Positions 53,923-64,000 of a stretch of DNA of 64,000 bases are shown piece by piece; position 1 is the first letter of the stretch; every line of letters starts with the position of its first letter. The stretch comes from Branchiostoma floridae (taxonomy: Eukaryota > Chordata > Leptocardii > Amphioxiformes > Branchiostomatidae), in the NCBI RefSeq assembly GCF_000003815.2, contig NC_049982.1:29835997-29899996 (forward strand). The letters run 5' to 3'. Under the pieces are notes generated by a model. It was given only the letters and a program-made list of their open reading frames with translations, was not told the origin of the DNA and did no database searches. The position numbers were made by a program, and so were the translations under genes.

Positions 53923-54157
53923 TACCCCTGCAACATTATCCACAATCGTCGGGCGTATCGATGGAAAATCGGCCATATTTAAGATCGACAGAGGGTTGCG
54001 CGTATTTTCCACCTGAAAACCGTCCCTGTCATTGTATATAAGCCATACTTTGTACTTTGTACAATTGTTGTGCAATTAAGTTATCATTATAAGCGAAGCT
54101 CGGGCGATTGCCGCAGAATCGTCGTCCGATCGATTTTCGCCAAATGTGACAGGGGTA
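53923..54157. mobile_element. PIF/Harbinger-type MITE inserted at the NHL gene stop codon
   Basis: Second copy of the element at 31905-32135 (235 bp; TACCCCTGCAACATT / AATGTGACAGGGGTA ends; shared CGGGCGTATCGATGGAA). Target duplication TCA is found at 53920-53922 and 54158-54160. On the gene strand the latter is the TGA stop of the NHL gene. Confidence 0.85.
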
Positions 54158-57100
54158 TCACGACAATACCAACTGACGAGGAATGATGGTAATAGTGTTC
54201 TGCCATGCATTAGCCACTGCCAACTGTCCATCCGGTCCACAAGCAAGCCCCCATGGGGAGTTCGTGCTAACAACAGTGCGCACAAACTCCCCACTGCTGG
54301 TGAACATGTCAATTCTTCTATTTTTCAAGTTGGACACGAAGATGTTTCCCGAGCTGTCCATACAGATCCCTTTAGGAACCCAAAGTTGACCTTCATCTTT
54401 CCCCTTACCTCCGAACTGGAAAAGCTTCTCTCCATCGCGAGTGTACACCTGGATAGTATCATGCTTTCCGTCTGTAAAAACGATGTTTCCTTCACTACTG
54501 AATGTGACGTAGTCGCTTTCTACTCCACCAACCAATCGGAATCTGTTGTATACCGAACCATCTGGCAGAAGCACAAAGATAGTGTTACGTTTCGCGGCCA
54601 CAACGATGTTGTTGTTTCGTGCGTTCACTGCAATGGTTGGGTTCTGGGCAGATGACTTGAGGTTGACTGCAGATATTTGTCGCCCGCTTTTGCTGTACTT
54701 CACTACATTTAGTCTATCTCTTTCATCTCCCACTACCCAGACACAACCCTTTGTGTCAATAGCAACATCTGTAGGTGAAATGGTTTGTTTCCTTTTATCC
54801 GGTACTTCGTATACCGTTTTGAAGAGGCGGAGAAAGTGTCCATATTTGTTGAAGACTTGGATCCGTTTGTTCTCCACATCTGCCACATATATTTCATTGT
54901 CAGTAGAGACGGCCACTCCCCATGGAAGCATGAACTTTCCTGGAGTTTTCCCATTTCCGCCAAATGTGATCTTCTCTGACTTCATCAAAACTCCTCCATT
55001 GCTTTCTGTAATCAGTGACTTAAAACGTTACTTTACATGGTCTGTACTTTTGAATACAGAACTCTTTTTACACAACCATTGTTCTATTCTCCCGACGTTT
55101 CGGTGACCATCTGTCACCTTCTTCAGGGCAATTCTGACTGGATCACATTGTACTGCAAGACAGGTGTCGCTGCTCACAGTTCAGATGCGGTCACAAGGCG
55201 TAAAGTATTTACATAATTATGTAGATTTATGCAAAATATTTACAATTCGGTCCCAGACGCAAAAGAGTGTAAAACATCCATAACAGTTGTCAATAACGCT
55301 GAAATGATGCAACAGTTTGTCTACTGGAATAACGTCCCACACATGACCGAGTCTATACCCCCCCTCATTCAGTTAGAATCGCCCTGAAGAAGGTAACATA
55401 CGGTCAACAAAACGTCGGTGAGAATAAAACATTGGTTGTGTAAAAAAAAGTCTCTTTATTCAGTAACGTACCAACCTTAAACTATTCACGGACTTTTACT
55501 TACACTTAGCAAGTAAGCAATTATTATTAAAAGATTGGATGCTAACATTCAGTATTTATAAATCAATTGCATCATTTGATGACAGAAAACTATACGGAAG
55601 TTGACGCTTAAAGCAATGACAGTAAAGAAAGTTAATTGCACAACGGACAATCGCACACTTCTGTTAATTGCACGAAATCGCCCAAATCCCATGGTTTTCG
55701 GTCTAGCTTCGCTTTGTTGCACCATTCGGATGGTTGCAGGAAATGCATTGGCAAATAGGATGTGGACTTAAGTGGCTTTTATTATATATTGTATCTACAG
55801 CAATTGTCTTAAGGCAGCTGTATGTTAACCACGCCGCCAAAACACTCCCATCTTAAGAGAAGGACAGGTCGCTAGTCACTTAAAAACCATCTTTCATCTT
55901 TTTCATTCGTTCTTCACAAAGGCAACTTAAGAAAGGGAAATCTATGCAAACTCCGCTTAGCTCGAAGAAAAAAAAGAAGAAAAACACCCTTTTTTCTACC
56001 AGTACCAGCTTTGGTTTTGCGAACTTGCTCATACGGCAGCACCTGTATTATACACATTGAGCTTGAAGTTTTTCAGACGCATTATGTGATCTCAAGGCAG
56101 ATGTATGAATTCGGCATGTATTGTATCTCCCTTTGTAGAGTTTGATCTGCCTTGAAACTTGTGCATTGTTGTTTTATAGTCACCTTACTGAACGCCACCT
56201 CTTTGACACGTGGAACAAAAGTAGTCTTGCTTTGAATCGTACATGAAAATACAGACAGCCGAATAGACAAAGATGAACAAAACAAATTACACTTGGAAGA
56301 CACAGTTTCGCCGAAAAGACAAAAAACAATCCATAGTCACAAATAGGCTCCACAAATTTTAAAACTTTTCGCTTATCATTAAACTGTACGTAAGATATGG
56401 TAGAAGACAAAATATATTTTATTTCAAACTGCTCCAACTATGATCACGAGAGAAAAGAGCTCTTGAAAGAAGCCACCAAATTCTATCCTAATATCTCCAT
56501 GTTTACAGACAATAAGAAAACTGCTCTCCTTTTAACGTCGCAAAACCCACACATTACAGAAAAAGTGGGATCTTTCGTCTTCCACTGTCTCAGAAAAAGA
56601 AGTCAAACCCAATAAGTTACATCTTTAAGTTAGACTAGAGTAGTCGCTTACTATATGTTTTAGTTGTTTTCCACTACTTGTCTATCATTTTCTGTGACCT
56701 GAAATAAGCCATCGGGCAAGAATTTGCAATAAACTTATTAATATTAGAAATACCTTACCTGTATGGATGGATGTTGAAACATCACCATTGATGCTTACTT
56801 CATTTTTTGTTTGGGTCGTGTCAAAGGGAATTGTCGTTTGGTAGGTGGGCATCTTTGACGTTGATGTTAAAGTTGTTGTGGCAAAAGTCGTTTTGGCAAC
56901 AGTCGTTGAGTAAGAAGATGTGGCTGTAGAAGTCATTGTGGTAGAAGTCGTTGCTGTAAAAGTCGTTGCCCTGGAAGTAGGTGCTGTAGAAGTCGTTGCT
57001 GTTAAAGTCGTTGCAGTAGAAGTTGTAGACACAGTTGTAGCATTTAATGTTAGCATAGGTGGTAGGTCCGTGCTCGGAGAAGAGCGTAAGGTTGGTGTCA

Positions 57101-60100
57101 GCTGTTCATAAAATAATTCAGTTATTCAATGCGTGGAATTACCTCAATGAATGTTTTCAAAATGCCGTAAAGATGCGCATGTATACACAAAAACCCTAGG
57201 AGTTCTCAATACTGGGTACGAGCAGACCTGCACCAGTAGGCAAATATAAAACGGCCCTGGACAAATCTGCTAGGCACCACACCGCAAAGACGTGCCTTAA
57301 CGTAAGTATAAATTACAATGTCCAATGTTTTGATTTAAAAAACAAAAACATGAAAGACTGACTGCAACTGATTCCATGGATCATCTTTGTGATAACTGTA
57401 ACAGCACCGCACATGCACGTTGGAAAATAATACCACGGTAAAAGTGTGGTTTCTTCCCCTTCAAGTGATATTTGAAAAAAAAAAAAAGTGAGTCTCAAAA
57501 GGCATGATATTGCATTTCAGAAGAAAAAGAAGTGCATAGGCCTACCCTTTGAGTACTCCGCATGTTGTTGAAGTATAAACCAGTGAAGACTCCGCAGAAG
57601 GTCAATAATGCCATAAAAACAATTCCAGCAAATACCGCACGTCGCTTTGAACACACTGATAGAATACATGACAAGAAAACATTTATGTTTTAACCCTCAA
57701 ACACCCGAGTGGGGTCCATTTGGACCCCAGGCGTACATTTTGAAGTGCCATTTGAACATTTTTGACCTGAAAAAAATCCTTCCGTGACTTTGTCGGTCAA
57801 TGTGTCTTATACCTTCTCCTAAGTTTTCGCAAAGATTGGTACAATAATGTGGAAATTATAAAGAAAGTTTGTGTTCAGTCTCTCTGGGGTCCAAACGGAC
57901 CCCAGCAAAAATGTGCAGTTTTTAAAACAAACTTTGGAGGCTAACTCCTTAACCACTTATAGTATGACTACCAAACTTTTAGATAATAATACGAATGTAA
58001 ACTTCAATCTTCACATGAATTTCTGTGTCATCGACATTATGACGTCATTTACATAATCAGGGCGGCCATCTTGAATTTTTACCAATGACGTCATGAAATT
58101 AGCATAAATCATAAATTTCAAGTCATTGAAATTACATTGAATTTCATAGAATTTAATTGTTGTCAGAAAACAGGTGTAGTTTACCAAGAAAACCTTGTTT
58201 AAATTGAAATTGTCAAATTTTGGCAAAAATATGCCAAAGTGCCAAAAAAATATGTTAGAATATGGTTGCCATGGCAACCCCCAAAAATGATAAACTTACT
58301 CTATTGATCAAAAACTTTGGCGAACAATATTTTGTCATAAATTACCAAGTTTCGTAGCTTTAGCTCTAGCCGTTCATGAGTTATGCGACATAAATGTTGC
58401 TGAGGGCCTCAAAATTCCCCTTTCTGGTCGGAATAGGTTTAGTGCAAAACGTGGTCCTTCTGAACTTTTGCATAAATTATGATAATGATTCGGAATTAGC
58501 AACACCGTAACATCTCAAATTCTTCCTCTTACATTGACGAAGCAATGTATACACAATGATCGCCTATAAGAAATTGTACTGAGATTTTATGAACAAAAGA
58601 TTTTGGGGTTCGTTTGGACCCCACTCGGTCATTTTAGTCGCAAAAAAAGGTGCTTGAGGGTTAATAGGTACATGTCGCATAGACACAGCTCTTTAAAAGT
58701 CGTGTTAAATCAAAGGAATCAACAATCTTTACAATCTTATAAATTCGGCAAAAACTATGGCTGTTGTATTCCAAGAACTCCCTGCAACCTATGATCCACT
58801 GCTTGCTGAGTCACGTGTTCTATCTGCATAACGTGGCGTCGCGACATCAGCGAATTGGTCATTATTTGACAAAGCCTGGTGCTGTTCAGCCAATTTGGGT
58901 CAGTCTAATTTTTGTGATTGATATTACAGTTTAATTAATTCAATAAATATTCTAAAGTTTCTTTTTATCATATAAAGTCATCAAATTTTTTATATCAGCT
59001 GATGGCCTTCATCAATTTTGTCTAACAAAATAAAACAAGATGTCCAAATTCCTAATACCGTATACATGTATTAGCAAAAAGGCTATTCTAGTCATTCCTC
59101 AGTTATGTAAATTTGGCAATGATTTGCATGACTTATGTTTGAAGATGTTCACTTTATCATCGCCTTACTAATTTCATATAAGAAGCCAATTAAGATAATT
59201 TACCACTATGGTATTGTGGCAGTTTATCTTCAAATAAATCATTTAAATGAAGATCCTCTGCCGAAAGGATAAAGATTTTTAGACCTGACCGTCGTCTTTT
59301 TTACCTCTTTCCAAAATATCATGAAGACCTGTTCACATCATGTCGAGTTATGTTATCTACATACAAACACAACAACATACAAGTTCCGCTAAGAAATGGG
59401 AAAACCGCCTCGACGCACATTCTCGTAGTTGACCTATATCTAATAGGGCATTCACACTAAAACCGAATCAGCAGGAATCAAGCAGAACCAGACGGAATGA
59501 AGAATTTGCAAAATTCGTGCCATATTCGGCTGGTAATTCCAAATGTACCTTATATCCCCTTCACACGAGAAGGAACTAGCCAAAATACTGTCAGAATAAC
59601 TATTCTTTGTCAATTCTAGCGTATTTGTAGTGCATTCTAGGCATTCTCACTACATTTCAGATATTCTTTTGGCCACATCATGGCAGGATTTGAAGCGGCT
59701 CGCCGTTTTGGTTCTCCATCGAAGGAGATCAGAATGTTCCGAATAATGATGTAGTAAAATAAAAATATAGTAGAATGTGGCCATACTGCAGTAAGAATAC
59801 ACTTTGAATGTCGTTCGATATTTTTCCACTTATAATGCACCTGGAAAGGTTTGAGCAAGAGACAAACATTCAGGACGGCACCAAGAATGGCCAAAAATAT
59901 CTGGAAGGCAGTGAGAATTTCTAGAATGCACTACGAATACCCAGGAATATACAAAGAATAGTTATTCTGACGGCCGTCATTCCGGCTCATTCCGCTTCTC
60001 GTGTGAATGGACCTTTACTGACACCTACTCACCCACAAAATATCATAAAATATAAACATCCGTTCCCAAATGTTAAAGTTATGCTGTTTAACACAAATAC

Positions 60101-61774
60101 ACCTATATCCAGAGTAAACTGATCAGTACGTATTAAATCAATGAAAAGAAAGAAAAAAATTGGTTTGATAGGTATAGGAGAAATCCTTTCATTCTAACCA
60201 ATTACAAAACGTACATGCTAGTCAAGCATCATATAACAATTCTTTATTAGTATGATATGATAACTCTTACCGCGAGCTGCCTGTTGGGGAGCGTTCGGCA
60301 TGTACAACACGTTTGCGATAAGGGCACCGGCGTCTGGAATGGAACTCGGGTCTTGATGATAAATTGCCCTCCAATGTTGTCGTATTCTCTGTGTGTTAAC
60401 GTCATTTCTGACTGAGGTGTCGGCATTAATCATTTGGGGGTCATGACGTGTTATATAGGTCATGTCAAGTTGGGACGAGTATGTGACGGCATATGGCGTA
60501 ACATCTACGTCACAAGCATTGTCATCCTCATTATCTTCCTGATATCTCACAGCGTATGGCGTGCCGCCACGTTTCAGTTCTGAGCATGTGTCATTCCCAC
60601 CCGGCTCCTGGTATCTGACGGCGTATGGCTTGATGTAGAGTTCGCTGTTATCAGGTCTGGAAGTGGGATTAGATCGCACAGACGGAGGAGCAGTTGCTTC
60701 TCTTGCGACATCATGCTCTACACCGTTTGTTTCTCTGTTCTCAGCTGCAGCACCGCATGTTGTTGTCTCGTTATTGTCGTTGTGATGACCTCCCTGGTTT
60801 GGAGTTGTATATGACTGGATGCTGGGATTGTCATTACTGTAAGCTATTCTCCGTTTGGGTTCGGTGCTGGGATTGTCATTACTGTCCGCTATTCTCTGTT
60901 TGGGTTTGGTGCTGGGATTGCCACCGCTGTCAGCTATTCTCCGTTTGGGTTCGGTGCTGGGATTGTCATTACTGTCAGCTATTCTCCGTTTGGGTTCGGT
61001 GCCGGGGTTGTAATCACTGTTAGCTATTCTCCGTTTGGGTTCAGTGCTGGGATTGTCATTACTGTCAGCTATTCTCCGTTTGGGTTCAGTGCTGGGATTG
61101 TCATTACTGTCCGCTATTCTCTGTTTGGGTTTGGTGCTGGGATTGCCACCGCTGTCAGCTATTCTCCGTTTGGGTTTGGTGCCGGGATTGCAATTGGTGT
61201 TAGCCGGTCTGTTTGCGGACTCGGTGCTGAGATTGCCATCACGGTTAGGCGGCATGTATGCGAGCTCGGTGTAGACTTCTGGCTCGTAGATCTGATTTGG
61301 GTTGCGGATGTTTTGCAGGTGTTCTCGATTACTACTAGCGTTAATGGGGATTGGCGGGTGCATCGGATATGGGCCCACAGCATTTTGTGAGTACGACATA
61401 TCAAGGTTTAGGGAGCCCTGCTCATCAAACATCGCATTTCGATACAGATTTCTCGGAGGATGTCGGATGTCACGCATGTTGCAGTCTTCCCCATCAGAAG
61501 AGGACATGTCAGCATCATATCCGGTTACGTCACATCCGTTCTCACCCGTGGCAGTCACCATTGACGAGTTGGGATGATGACCGCATTCGTTATCTGCATC
61601 ACAGGTATTTTGTACGGAGGGATCGCCATGCCTGTCACATGGGCTGAAGGCAATTTCCCGAATTTTGGAATCGGAACTTACACAAGCTATAGCAATGCTT
61701 GCATGCTGCACGTAAGTGGTTATGGAAGGATTCGGTTTTCTTGGTACAACATCCGAGGGTAGTTCGTCAGCCAT
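54158..61774 (-). CDS. Type II transmembrane protein with extracellular NHL propeller (4 exons)
   Basis: Coding exons: 61774-60271, 57655-57546, 57101-56759, 55005-54158; GT-AG joins keep frame, 934 aa. Residues 1-501 are a hydrophilic N-terminal tail with eight 15-residue repeats (NPSTEPKRRIADSND) and PYAVRYQE-type motifs. Exon 2 supplies a membrane helix at about 508-530 (AVFAGIVFMALLTFCGVFTG) preceded by SKRR, predicting cytoplasmic N-terminus. Exon 3 is a Thr/Ser-rich stalk (about 539-652), likely O-glycosylated. Exon 4 encodes about six NHL blades, starting with ITFGGNGKTPGKF and PWGVAVSTDNEIYVADVENK. This layout matches membrane NHL proteins expanded in lancelets; ligand and role are unknown. 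A MITE follows the stop directly, so the 3'UTR begins in transposon sequence. The neighbouring RING gene starts 1.25 kb away on the other strand. Confidence 0.88.
55023..55471. mobile_element. Long-TIR element in the last NHL-gene intron
   Basis: ACACAACCATTGTTCTATTC then CCGACGTTTCGGTGACCATC and CACCTTCTTCAGGGC on the left reappear inverted as GCCCTGAAGAAGGTAACATA, AACGTCGGTGAGAATAAAAC and ATTGGTTGTGTAAAAA on the right. Arms exceed 100 bp. The left end is only about 17 bp upstream of the NHL exon acceptor. Confidence 0.75.
55618..55786. mobile_element. Second, diverged copy of the CAGTAGAAGCC MITE
   Basis: In reverse orientation relative to 8480-8653. Shared blocks are GTTAATTGCACAACGGA, CGCACACTTCTGTTAA(T/C)TGC, CCCAAATCCCA, TTGCACCA and AAATGCA(T/C)TGGCAAATAGG. 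The terminal bases are eroded. Confidence 0.7.
57694..58660. mobile_element. piggyBac-like non-autonomous element, 967 bp
   Basis: TTAA at 57690-57693 and 58661-58664 flank CCCTCAAACACCCGAGTGGG and its inverted counterpart GTCCCACTCGGTC-type end finishing GGTGCTTGAGGG. Motif GGTCCATTTGGACCCCAG is palindromic. Interior includes GGCGGCCATCTTGAATTTT and the dispersed repeat near 58300-58440. No transposase frame. It lies in intron 1 of the NHL gene, just 5' of the TM exon. Confidence 0.8.
59455..60012. mobile_element. Long inverted-repeat element in NHL-gene intron 1
   Basis: TCAGAATAACTATTCTTTGT then TAGTGCATTCTAGGCATTCT on the left reappears inverted as GAATTTCTAGAATGCACTAC and ACAAAGAATAGTTATTCTGA on the right. 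Outer ends GGCATTCACACTAAAACCGA and TCGTGTGAATGGACC are also inverted. The minus-strand 85-residue frame inside is not a recognised protein. Confidence 0.7.
60836..61200 (-). repeat. Eight tandem 45-bp coding repeats in the NHL gene
   Basis: The plus strand shows repeated ATTCTCCGTTTGGGTTCGGT and GCTGGGATTGTCATTACTGT. Translated units are NP(S/G)T(E/K)PK(R/Q)RIADS(ND/GG). The unit pair GG-then-KPKQR occurs twice four units apart, evidence of a higher-order duplication. Confidence 0.85.
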
Positions 61775-63020
61775 GGTTGCAACAGGTCTCGACAGAATGG
61801 CGGCTGTATATGTAGTTCTGATGCAGAGGTCTAATAATCCGAGTAGTACGCACGCGTTACATCAAACAGACTGTCACTGTTTGAGTCAGTCCGTTGGTAA
61901 TATAGATTTACGTAATATCGATATATATCTCAAACCCAACATAGTTTGGTTTCTGAAGTTGAGACAGGGGATTTATGTGGATTAGAATAGCATCTGTTTG
62001 TGATCTTTTTATTGATTACATTTTCACTACAATGCTTGTTGGATACAGCCCTTTCCGATTTCAAAGTTTTGATCTGAACATTGCAGGCTAGGGGAGCGAA
62101 AATTACCCGGATATATATTTGTGAAAGTCTTAGCGTTCACATTAAAACCTGTTATTATCTACGTTCCTTTCAAGCCTTGATTTTGAAGTTCACGTCTCTT
62201 TCAATTTCTTTCTGTGAAAATGAGCTTCAAGGATATCAAAAGCGGCCGAACCTATCACAGACAGGGGGCGGAGCATAACGCCTTTTCTTTAGCTAGCGGT
62301 GCTTGGCTTCGCAGCCTTGCTATATTGTGGTGACGAATGAATAGACCACTGGAAGTAGAATCTCAGGGAACTCGCTATCAGCTACCCTATCTTTAAAGTG
62401 CTATTTTCTCGCCACGGTTGCGAAACGGCTTGCCTTGTTGCGAACTGACATTGTTGCGAAAAAAACTGTTACCTACACAAGCCGTGTAGTAATGACCGGG
62501 GAAACAGTGTAAACAATACACTCAATGTTGTCAGGCATGATGCGCAAAAGCCCGCTTGCTATGGTTTAAGTGGAGAATGTGCTTGATTGTGACGAATCAA
62601 CATAAGCTGCTAGCATGCTTAGACTTTCGAAATAATTTTCACTCAAATTAACATCCGATGCAAGATTCATTTGAGATTCATTCATTCATCGTCACGAGGG
62701 CACAAAAATTAGGGAGCCTAGAATCTTAGAAAAAGCAGTCAAAATACCTCCGTTCCAGGGAGGTGCTGTATGCACCACACACGCATGAACGAGTCACACA
62801 ATAGTCTGTAAGCACTAGACAGCGGACATGACTGCACTGAAGCAACCAATCGCCATCTTTGACACCTGATACGCCAGAGCCCAGTCTCGTCCGCGCTTCA
62901 CTGAACATTCCCGTAAACGCGAAAAAAGGTGCAGCTTACACAGAATATACTCGTCTGACTAGCTAGCGAAAGACAAGTTTGGCCGGCGCTGTGGCACTGA
63001 CAGATCTTCGAAACACAAGA
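61775..63020. promoter_or_regulatory. Shared spacer of the divergent NHL and RING genes
   Basis: 1.25 kb between the NHL ATG (minus strand) and the RING ATG (plus strand), the only place for both promoters. No TATA or other strong motif is recognised. 62400-62470 repeats GTTGCGAA several times (GGTTGCGAAACGG, TTGTTGCGAACTG, TTGTTGCGAAAAA). Coding potential is absent. Confidence 0.4.
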
Positions 63021-63270
63021 ATGGAAGCGTTAGAATCTGAGTTGACGTGCCCGACGTGTTTGGACCTGTTCGAGTCGCCCCTACAGCTGCCATGTCTGCA
63101 CAACCTGTGCAGGAAGTGCGTCCAAGACTTGGAATCGTACTCCAAGAATGCAGACGAGACCGTGCGAGGCGCGCAAGGAGGGGTAAAGAAAGGACGTCCG
63201 GCACAGGCAAAGCCTACAGCTCAAATCACCTGTCCCACCTGTAGGAGGGACATACCACTGGACGAGAGAG
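63021..63270 (+). CDS. RING-finger (TRIM/MID-like) protein, first coding exon only
   Basis: The ATG at 63021 begins MEALESELTCPTCLDLFESP and reads 83 codons plus one base to a GTGAGAAG donor at 63271; the rest lies beyond the window. A C3HC4 RING is complete: Cys10, Cys13, Cys25, His27, Cys30, Cys33, Cys71, Cys74 (PCLHNLCRKC, then CPTCRRDIPL). The start resembles vertebrate MID1/TRIM18 (METLESELTCPICL), and lancelets have expanded TRIM genes. The spacing between Cys33 and Cys71 is long and basic (KKGRPAQAKPTAQ). Likely an E3 ubiquitin ligase; B-box, coiled coil and C-terminal domains cannot be seen here. Transcription is divergent from the NHL gene. Confidence 0.75.
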
Positions 63271-64000
63271 GTGAGAAGTTACCACGCTCAAAACGGAATA
63301 TGGATACTAGTACTAAACCCTGTCCTTACTCAATGGTAACCCTTTTATTTAAGTCATTTTACAAAAAAAAAAAAAAACGTACAGATGCAATCTACGATCC
63401 ATTGGAGGTTGTACTGAAACCTTTCTTGTAGAATGTAAACTATGTGTCTGTGGCCAATTTGATGTAGCCACGAAACGTTTTCATAGTTCATCCTGTCGCA
63501 CTTGCTCATGGTAGCATTTAGCCGTGGTGGGACTGTTGTTGATGGTCTTATATCCGTCAACAACAGTCGCGCCGCAGCTAGGCAGCATTGTGCAGTGCAC
63601 TGTGTCGGTGATATTGGCCTTCTTCGCTACCTTCCATAGCCAGGCTACCATAGCCCATCCCAATCTGAAATATCAATCATGTGGGGATCTGGTCAGACAG
63701 ATGGGCCATTTTCTCAGTTTGCTCAAATAGTGGGCAAAATCTCCACTAATAGAACAGCAGCAGGATCAGCAGGAGGCAATTTACACGCTGCCACGATTGA
63801 TTTATTATAGAGCCCCCAACTGTATTTCTGAACGTATAACAGTGAACACAAACAGATGAAATGTAACTGAACATACTATTAGATAAGACACTCCGTGTCA
63901 TTTTGGGTTAGACGTAACAAGATCTCAGTTTAGCAAACATGACTACCAAAGGTACACAGTTTGGCTTTTTGAACGAAGTTCTGCAGTTATTTTGAAAACA
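63271..64000. other. Right-edge intron sequence of the RING gene
   Basis: No exon recognised. A 12-bp inverted repeat (GACTGTTGTTGA 63531-63542, TCAACAACAGTC 63557-63568) could form a short hairpin. A poly-A run occurs at 63361-63376. Confidence 0.45.

Noticed and set aside
54146-55106. Plus-strand frames of 169 and 186 residues
   Set aside because: Antisense to the NHL-repeat exon, which has clear blade motifs on the minus strand.

Overview
The window looks like a lancelet (amphioxus, Branchiostoma) nuclear genome. It carries multi-exon genes with GT-AG introns and AATAAA signals, a vertebrate-like ACADSB gene, lineage-expanded LRR, NHL, kinase and RING genes, many short terminal-inverted-repeat (TIR) elements and long (CA)n tracts. 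The species is inferred from protein style and repeat content; I could run no search. I see no prokaryotic operons, CRISPR array or intact tRNA gene.

Layout. 1.2-13.5 kb (+): complete 11-exon short/branched-chain acyl-CoA dehydrogenase gene (ACADSB, 424 aa), whose introns hold several TIR elements, tRNA-like SINE heads and degraded copies of its own exon 4. 13.6-19.8 kb (-): PDIK1L/STK35-like kinase joined to a cysteine-rich repeat and transmembrane tail, with an in-frame stop at the expected catalytic-lysine codon and a decayed partial duplicate beside it. 20.5-24.8 kb (-) and 33.1-37.6 kb (+): two intact six-exon class I methyltransferase paralogues, head to head around an 8 kb repeat-rich spacer. 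37.6-45.4 kb: gene-poor, with a tandem duplication and a few weak exon candidates. 45.4-48.8 kb (-): 1131-aa LRR transmembrane receptor with a repeat-rich cytoplasmic tail; its 5' end is duplicated twice more up to 49.96 kb. 50-54 kb: repeats. 54.2-61.8 kb (-): four-exon, 934-aa type II membrane protein with an extracellular NHL propeller. 63.0 kb (+): first coding exon of a RING/TRIM-type gene that runs off the right edge.

How the genes relate. ACADSB is a mitochondrial housekeeping enzyme (isoleucine and branched-chain acyl-CoA oxidation). The other genes look like members of lancelet-expanded signalling or surface-receptor families, several with young in-frame tandem repeats (Cys-rich repeats in the kinase tail, WPWEIPEGG repeats in the LRR protein, 15-residue basic repeats in the NHL protein). 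The most notable items are the kinase/Cys-rich/TM architecture with its stop codon, a TIR element inserted exactly at the NHL stop codon so that the target-site duplication restores TGA, repeated decoy copies of an ACADSB splice acceptor plus exon start, and the inverted methyltransferase pair. Exon joins were worked out by hand from splice signals and reading-frame continuity.
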